From the IMG/VR virus record IMGVR_UViG_3300017772_000117, positions 1-24,895 of that record: a stretch of DNA of 24,895 bases. One strand, 5' to 3'. Positions within the stretch are counted from its first letter, which is position 1. Each line of letters begins with the position of its first letter. The notes beneath the pieces were generated by a model. The model searched no databases. It worked only from the letters and a program-made list of their open reading frames with translations, and had not been told where the DNA came from. The translations under genes were made by a program, and so were the position numbers. The DNA is from a virus. Of the stretch, positions 21,576 to 24,895 are shown one piece after another.

Positions 21576-21698
21576 CTAAAGCGACTCCTCGGTAAATTCG
21601 TTATCGTATCGAATATTTAATCTATCCGTCTGCCAGTACCGACCGGCATCAGGGGCTATATCAAGAGGGTCAACTTGGTCTTTGGGGTTTAATTTCAA
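21576..21698 (-). CDS. Possible 40-residue protein with TTG start
   Basis: Frame from TTG 21698 to TAG 21576; GGGGA lies about five bases before the TTG. An upstream in-frame TTG at 21710 would add four residues. Reads (M)KLNPKDQVDPLDIAPDAGRY then WQTDRLNIRYDNEFTEESL. Composition is protein-like, and W-x-T-D-R-L-N-I-x-Y-D resembles the DRLNI block of I78-type peptidase inhibitors, though I am not sure of homology. It lies alone between the XRE gene and the replication block. Confidence 0.42.
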   Translation of the reverse strand: MKLNPKDQVDPLDIAPDAGRYWQTDRLNIRYDNEFTEESL

Positions 21699-21775
21699 AT
21701 GGTTCCCCAACCTCTAGCCCGACAACATTTTTATTCTATTAAATTGTAAGCCTGTTTGTAAACACAAAACAGGAA

Positions 21776-21982
21776 CTATTTTCCTAGATTCAAAAAATCA
21801 GCTATTTCTACACCCAGCACGTTGCAAATGCTTTGCATGGTGTGCAGCTTCATGTTTGGCTGCGCTCTCCAGCGTATAACCTGCTGTGGGCTTGTCTTAG
21901 CGATTCTAGATAATTCTGCGTTAGATATACCTGCATTAGCTTGCGCGGCTCTAACGGCCTTTCCTGCGTCTATAAGTTGCAT
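21776..21982 (-). CDS. Small XRE-family HTH regulator (repressor candidate)
   Basis: 68 residues. AVRAAQANAGISNAELSRIA then KTSPQQVIRWRAQPNMKLHT and MQSICNVLGVEIADFLNL: a complete Cro/CI-type HTH with recognition helix SPQQVIRWRAQ and the usual L-x-x-I-x-x-x-L-G end. GGTGAG eight bases before ATG. With no C-terminal dimerisation domain it is Cro-like in size. The best candidate in the window to bind the three-copy operator, but no binding is shown. Downstream CCTGTTT/AAACAGG hairpin (21751-21773) could be a weak terminator. Confidence 0.85.
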   Translation of the reverse strand: MQLIDAGKAVRAAQANAGISNAELSRIAKTSPQQVIRWRAQPNMKLHTMQSICNVLGVEIADFLNLGK

Positions 21983-22046
21983 ATTATAATCTCACCTGTG
22001 GTATATTGTTAATGACCGACTAGCGTTGGTCTTTCTCCTGTTGGTT

Positions 22047-22064
22047 GCCCCCCGCGAGGGGGGC
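22047..22064 (-). promoter_or_regulatory. GC hairpin between the SSB-like gene and the XRE gene
   Basis: Minus strand GCCCCCC-TCGC-GGGGGGC, 7-bp stem, nine bases after the SSB-like stop, with no T-run (AACCAACAGGAG follows). Fourth member of the hairpin family seen at 10224, 17863 and 23476. May protect the upstream mRNA or pause transcription before the regulator. Confidence 0.55.
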
Positions 22065-22073
22065 ATTTAACTC

Positions 22074-22343
22074 TTAAAACGGTATATCTTCATCGAACTC
22101 GGCAGTCTTGGGCTGTACTGCTTTCTGTGCTTGCGCCATGCCTTGCTGCTGGGCTTCATCTTTTGCGCTGAACTTCAGGCTCATGTACTTAGTGCCTGTC
22201 TTGCTGGTATTAACCCAGCCGCTTACCCAGTATTCTTTGCCGTCAATTAACGCGCTACCTTTGCGGTCAGGGTGTGTCTCCGACTCTTTCTTGTCGTTTA
22301 CAAACATCGCGCCGCTGTTATCTTTCTGCTCGTATGTACTCAT
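22074..22343 (-). CDS. Single-stranded DNA-binding-like protein (DUF736-type)
   Basis: 89 residues. Core GSALIDGKEYWVSGWVNTSK then TGTKYMSLKF is the short OB-like pattern of DUF736-type phage proteins. A Gln/Lys linker leads to the acidic end EFDEDIPF, the same kind of tip (D-D-I-P-F) through which bacterial SSB recruits partners. Lies 12 bases after ERF, so it likely works with the annealing protein. Shorter than a classical SSB (about 170), so the SSB role is inferred. Confidence 0.65.
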   Translation of the reverse strand: MSTYEQKDNSGAMFVNDKKESETHPDRKGSALIDGKEYWVSGWVNTSKTGTKYMSLKFSAKDEAQQQGMAQAQKAVQPKTAEFDEDIPF

Positions 22344-22355
22344 TTTCTTCTCCAG

Positions 22356-22991
22356 TTATTGTGCTGTTCTAAATTCAGGGGTTTTCATTGTGGCGCGTTC
22401 TTGGGTAGTGAATACGCCGCCTTTGCTTGGTGCTTTCCAGAGTAGTTGCTTCTCTGTGTCGCTCAACTCTTTCCACGCTTCGTTCGCTGTAGACAGGTCG
22501 CCAGTTGCCAGACCGTCCTTGATAGCCTTAACGCTTGGCATCAGGTCGATAATGGAATCTTCATAGCTTTCCTGCTCGGCTTTCTTAACTGCCTTGTCGC
22601 TTCTTAGCATTGCCGCTTCTGCATCGTCGTCCACTTGCGGGATTCCAGCCATGGCAGCAAGTCCATACCGTCTTGCGTAACTAATACAAGAGCCGCCCGC
22701 CTGTGGGTCTCGCTTAACCATCGGCAGTAGAAACTCTTGCTCTAACCACTGACCAGATGTGTGCATCAGTCTGGTTGCTACGCCCACGCTGTTCTCGGTA
22801 CTAACTGGGAACTGCACATAGCTCAGGCCATTAGCTGCAAACGGCTCCTTAACAACCTGCATAACGTCTGACAGGTTCGCATATTTGGATTTAAAGAAAG
22901 GGTTGCCAGTGCCTTTAACAGCACCCCCCATTACGGCTTGCGCTTTGCATAAAGCTGTAGCCAGTTCGTTGATTGATTCGCTTGAAAACAT
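22356..22991 (-). CDS. erf: ERF-family single-strand annealing protein
   Basis: 211 residues. ELATALCKAQAVMGGAVKGT, NPFFKSKYANLSDVMQVVKE, GLSYVQFPVSTENSVGVATR, LMHTSGQWLEQEFLLPM, and the block AGGSCISYARRYGLAAMAGI with PQVDDDAE are the complete ERF core. ERF promotes annealing for recombination and genome circularisation. C-terminal 80 residues are a charged, variable region. AGGAG five bases before ATG. Part of the operon of promoter C. Confidence 0.92.
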   Translation of the reverse strand: MFSSESINELATALCKAQAVMGGAVKGTGNPFFKSKYANLSDVMQVVKEPFAANGLSYVQFPVSTENSVGVATRLMHTSGQWLEQEFLLPMVKRDPQAGGSCISYARRYGLAAMAGIPQVDDDAEAAMLRSDKAVKKAEQESYEDSIIDLMPSVKAIKDGLATGDLSTANEAWKELSDTEKQLLWKAPSKGGVFTTQERATMKTPEFRTAQ

Positions 22992-23021
22992 AATAGCTCC
23001 TATTGTTGGATAGTGATTATA

Positions 23022-23213
23022 CTAAAAGGTTGATGATGCGGTAACACTTTTGTCAGGGTCTGCGCAGTTAGCAGAATCGCATTCCCCCTGAGCGTAAAGT
23101 GCGGCGTATGCGTGATAGTATTCTTCTGGCATATCTTCGCGGCATGGATTGTGCATGGCGTAGTCTTTCTCTGCCAGCTCGTAAAAGTAATTATTAAAAT
23201 CTGCGGTAAACAT
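23022..23213 (-). CDS. Hypothetical protein
   Basis: 63 residues: MFTADFNNYFYELAEKDYAM, then HNPCREDMPEEYYHAYAALY and AQGECDSANCADPDKSVTAS. Rich in Tyr and acidic residues, three Cys. Good ribosome site (AGGAGG, four bases, ATG). Not recognised; lies just before ERF. Confidence 0.7.
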   Translation of the reverse strand: MFTADFNNYFYELAEKDYAMHNPCREDMPEEYYHAYAALYAQGECDSANCADPDKSVTASSTF

Positions 23214-23221
23214 AAAGCCTC

Positions 23222-23461
23222 CTATTGCTCTGTGCGTTTAACAAACAATTCAACAGCATCTTCAATCTTCATGCCGTTGGTGGTTATTTCTTTGACTTCA
23301 TCGCCTGACATATCGGCTTTCGGAAATACAATTCTCCATCGCTCTAGCATTCCTCGGCGCAAATACCCTGCGGTCTTTTTGTTTAGAACTGACACAACCG
23401 CGCCTGAGCCTACGCGCTCAATCTTGAATGTGTCACCCTTGCTGTTTTTCTTGGTGTGCAT
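23222..23461 (-). CDS. Hypothetical protein, second gene after promoter C
   Basis: 79 residues: basic N-terminus MHTKKNSKGDTFKIERVGSG, a strand-rich part AVVSVLNKKTAGYLRRGMLE and a helical end MKIEDAVELFVKRTEQ. AGGAGG four bases before ATG, preceded by the UUCG hairpin at 23476. Unknown family. Confidence 0.72.
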   Translation of the reverse strand: MHTKKNSKGDTFKIERVGSGAVVSVLNKKTAGYLRRGMLERWRIVFPKADMSGDEVKEITTNGMKIEDAVELFVKRTEQ

Positions 23462-23475
23462 ACTGCCTCCTGAAT

Positions 23476-23489
23476 GCCCCCGAAGGGGC
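23476..23489 (-). promoter_or_regulatory. GC hairpin (UUCG tetraloop) before the second gene of promoter C unit
   Basis: Minus strand GCCCC-TTCG-GGGGC, identical in all 14 bases to 17863-17876. It stands between the 81- and 79-residue genes and is followed by ATTCAGGAGGCAGTATG, with no T-run. Same place in the unit as the hairpins of units A and B. Confidence 0.65.
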
Positions 23490-23496
23490 GTTGAAA

Positions 23497-23742
23497 TTAA
23501 ATTGCTTCGATACGTTGGCGGCCTAATTTTTCGTACATTCTGTCGGTGAGGTCATTGCCAAGGTCAACGGTTCGCATAACGTCTGGGCGGTCTGTGTATT
23601 CTGTGCCTTCAGATATTGATTTAGTTACTGTAAATTCAATCACGCTGTTGCAAATGCTAGTAATTAAGCCCTCAACGTAGCAATCAGTGCGTGAAACAAA
23701 GTCGTAGCTGCGAATTTTTTGTCCAATTTGAAAAGTAGTCAT
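23497..23742 (-). CDS. Hypothetical protein, first gene after promoter C
   Basis: 81 residues: MTTFQIGQKIRSYDFVSRTD, CYVEGLITSICNSVIEFTVT, then a charged helical end DLTDRMYEKLGRQRIEAI. The first half looks like a small beta barrel (F-x-x-G-x-x-I-x-S-Y-D-F). Start confirmed by the shared leader (ACAGGGCTACACACATG). Function unknown. Confidence 0.77.
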   Translation of the reverse strand: MTTFQIGQKIRSYDFVSRTDCYVEGLITSICNSVIEFTVTKSISEGTEYTDRPDVMRTVDLGNDLTDRMYEKLGRQRIEAI

Positions 23743-23776
23743 GTGTGTAGCCCTGTTGTTTTTTGAATGTGTGGTT

Positions 23777-23806
23777 ATAGTGCCTGACGTTTACATTTAT
23801 GTCAAC
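23777..23806 (-). promoter_or_regulatory. Promoter/operator copy C
   Basis: Minus strand TTGACA (23805-23800), 17 bases, CACTAT (23782-23777). Near-palindrome GTTGACATAAATGTAAAC (23806-23789), 16 of 18 bases the same as copy A. Leader ACACATTCAAAAAACAACAG follows. Starts right after the lysis terminator, so it opens the early operon. Confidence 0.78.
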
Positions 23807-23814
23807 ACTATAGG

Positions 23815-23841
23815 CAATAAAAAGCCCAAATAAATGGGCTT
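23815..23841 (-). terminator. Intrinsic terminator of the lysis genes
   Basis: Minus strand AAGCCCA-TTTATT-TGGGCTT followed by TTTATTG. A second hairpin, CGGACAA/TTGTCCG (23843-23868), stands between it and the endolysin stop. Separates the late lysis genes from promoter C, which lies only about ten bases further on. Confidence 0.85.
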
Positions 23842-23868
23842 CCGGACAATTTGTTGTAATTTTGTCCG

Positions 23869-24258
23869 TTAATATGACCAGATAGCAGGGCAGGTGAACC
23901 CATCTTCCTCAGTGCAGGCATCTAGGTGGATGAATCTAGTGCGTCCCTTTTGCTTGATACCAATCCTTTGTATGCCATGCTTCTGAGCCACTCTAATTAC
24001 TTCTAATGCTTGTTCTCCAGAAACAAGTATGTCTACCGCCTTACCAGTCGAATGCGCTCCTGCCTTCGCCTTTTCTTTGCGCTGTTCTATGGGGTGTTGC
24101 GGGCTGCGGTATGCACTGCTGATTGGAAAGCCAAAGCCGCACTCTTTCCTAATCTTAATTAGCAGCTTAACAAAGTCTGCATCCATTCCATTCTCGCCGC
24201 TGTGCTTGCAGGCCAGTTCCTTATCTGTGAAATATACTACTTTCTTTTTAGCTGTCAT
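23869..24258 (-). CDS. Endolysin: M15-family peptidase (D-Ala-D-Ala type)
   Basis: 129 residues. Substrate-binding ISSAYRSPQHP (46-56), zinc ligands in AGAHSTGKAVDI (His69, Asp76; H-x6-D) and RFIHLD (His111, Asp113) fit Peptidase_M15_3/VanY-like lysins. These cut the peptide cross-links of peptidoglycan. No signal peptide, so a holin or similar partner is needed to cross the membrane. Follows the membrane/coiled-coil gene by nine bases and precedes the terminator. Confidence 0.88.
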   Translation of the reverse strand: MTAKKKVVYFTDKELACKHSGENGMDADFVKLLIKIRKECGFGFPISSAYRSPQHPIEQRKEKAKAGAHSTGKAVDILVSGEQALEVIRVAQKHGIQRIGIKQKGRTRFIHLDACTEEDGFTCPAIWSY

Positions 24259-24267
24259 GTTCTTACC

Positions 24268-24750
24268 TCAATTTAATGGGTTGCTCAGGTAGTCCAAGCC
24301 TTTCCATATATCGTCAATCTCTGTAGTTACAACCTTAACACTTTTCTCAATATCGGTCACACCTTCAGCCAGTAGCTTTGCCTCAGTTACCATTGCCTTC
24401 ATAGACTCAATCTCTTTTTCTAGGTCGGTCACTTGGCTCTGGATTGTTAGCAACTTATCCTGCTGCGCCATAATGGTTGTTAGATTAGCGCCTAGCTCTG
24501 CCAGCTTTGCTTTAAGTTGTGAGACATCATTGTCGGTCAGCTGCTGTTTGATAAGGCTAATTTCCTTCAGTGTTGGTTTGATGTCTGGTATCTCTTGCGC
24601 TTCAACGCCCTGTAGCCGCCCATATAAGCTGCTAGCCGTCCAAACGCCGCCGCCGAGTGTGGTAGCTAGGCTTAAAAGTATTGCGATATAAACGCCCTTA
24701 AATGACGCTCCTCCAATCTTTAGCTCTGTATCTTCAAGGCTCATAGTCAT
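24268..24750 (-). CDS. Membrane-anchored coiled-coil protein (holin- or spanin-like candidate)
   Basis: 160 residues. Short N-terminal tail, one transmembrane segment around 20-41 (YIAILLSLATTLGGGVWTAS), then an almost continuous coiled coil (residues 60-150; LTTIMAQQDKLLTIQSQVTD, LEKEIESMKAMVTEAKLLAE). Topology and position before the endolysin suit an i-spanin or a class III holin-like lysis protein, but no o-spanin lipobox is seen nearby. Start at 24750 overlaps the upstream stop by 17 bases; a start at the third codon is possible. Confidence 0.65.
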   Translation of the reverse strand: MTMSLEDTELKIGGASFKGVYIAILLSLATTLGGGVWTASSLYGRLQGVEAQEIPDIKPTLKEISLIKQQLTDNDVSQLKAKLAELGANLTTIMAQQDKLLTIQSQVTDLEKEIESMKAMVTEAKLLAEGVTDIEKSVKVVTTEIDDIWKGLDYLSNPLN

Positions 24751-24895
24751 ACTCGCAGTTTATCTGTTGAACAAAGCAATCGTAACCGACCTTAGTAGGG
24801 CTGCCGCCGTAGAACTCTGTCTGCTGTCCGTAGGCTAAAACATCTGCCTCAGTAACGTAGGCATCAATGCCAAAGTTATTCCCATTTACAAATAC
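24734..24895 (-). CDS. Unrecognised protein, C-terminal 53 residues only
   Basis: Open minus-strand frame entering from the right edge and ending at TGA 24734-24736. Reads VFVNGNNFGIDAYVTEADVL, then AYGQQTEFYGGSPTKVGYDC and FVQQINCEYDYEP. Aromatic and Asn/Gly rich, without membrane segments. It overlaps the next gene start, so it belongs to the same late operon. Could be the end of a tail-fibre or lysis-linked gene, but nothing allows a choice. Confidence 0.55.
   Translation of the reverse strand, partial: VFVNGNNFGIDAYVTEADVLAYGQQTEFYGGSPTKVGYDCFVQQINCEYDYEP

Noticed and set aside
22108-22566. 152-codon plus-strand frame with hydrophobic N-terminus
   Set aside because: Antisense to the ERF and SSB-like genes; no control signals.
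1-24895. CRISPR arrays, tRNA genes, insertion sequences, integrase or att sites
   Set aside because: None was seen on reading; the only tandem repeats are coding repeats in the secreted protein gene.

Overview
The window is a stretch of a double-stranded DNA tailed phage (or prophage) genome with siphovirus character. It has a complete head-packaging and tail module with a tail-tube protein, a tail assembly chaperone with a frameshift site, a tape measure of about 600 residues, and a J-like tail-tip protein. There is no sheath or contractile baseplate. The NinB/NinG/ERF recombination genes, Mom-like DNA modification gene, small M15 peptidase and Escherichia-type promoters point to a Gram-negative, probably gammaproteobacterial host. 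No integrase, tRNA or CRISPR array is visible, so lifestyle and host species remain open. Almost every gene is on the minus strand, so transcription runs from high to low coordinates.

Layout in transcription order (right to left). 24895-23869: the end of an unrecognised gene, a membrane/coiled-coil protein and an M15-type endolysin, closed by an intrinsic terminator. 23806-22074: an early operon from promoter C with three small unknown genes, an ERF annealing protein and an SSB-like protein. 21982-18128: a small XRE regulator, an AT-rich control region with a tiny TTG-started ORF, then a tightly overlapping replication/recombination block (HTH, DnaT/DnaD-type accessory, NinB-like, HTH-metallophosphoesterase, zinc ribbon, DUF3310, NinG). 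18132-16202: promoter B and small unknown genes, then a run of very small membrane and secreted proteins and a possible RNA pseudoknot. 16150-10618: a late block with a small unknown gene, a ParB-like protein, an unknown gene, Mom, TerS, TerL, portal, minor head protein and a 14-residue lysine-rich peptide. 10589-9868: a two-gene cassette on the opposite (plus) strand, with its own promoter (copy A) and terminator. 9790-1: scaffold, major capsid, terminator, connectors, tail terminator, tail tube, chaperone with -1 frameshift, tape measure, three tail-tip proteins including a GNAT, and the J-like protein running off the left edge.

The most interesting features are regulatory. Three separate loci (9868-9932 +, 18132-18069 -, 23806-23742 -) share one promoter/operator/leader: an 18-bp near-palindrome over a TTGACA box, 17 bp to the -10, then a nearly identical 5' leader ending at the ATG. 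Each first gene is followed by a GC-rich tetraloop hairpin, a strong ribosome binding site and a second small gene. One of the three is the reversed cassette inside the capsid genes. This looks like a phage-specific regulon of accessory genes, possibly controlled by the small XRE protein. Other points are a well-formed -1 frameshift site with hairpin, a carbohydrate-binding-like domain inserted in a tail-hub protein, and a ParB/Mom modification cluster.
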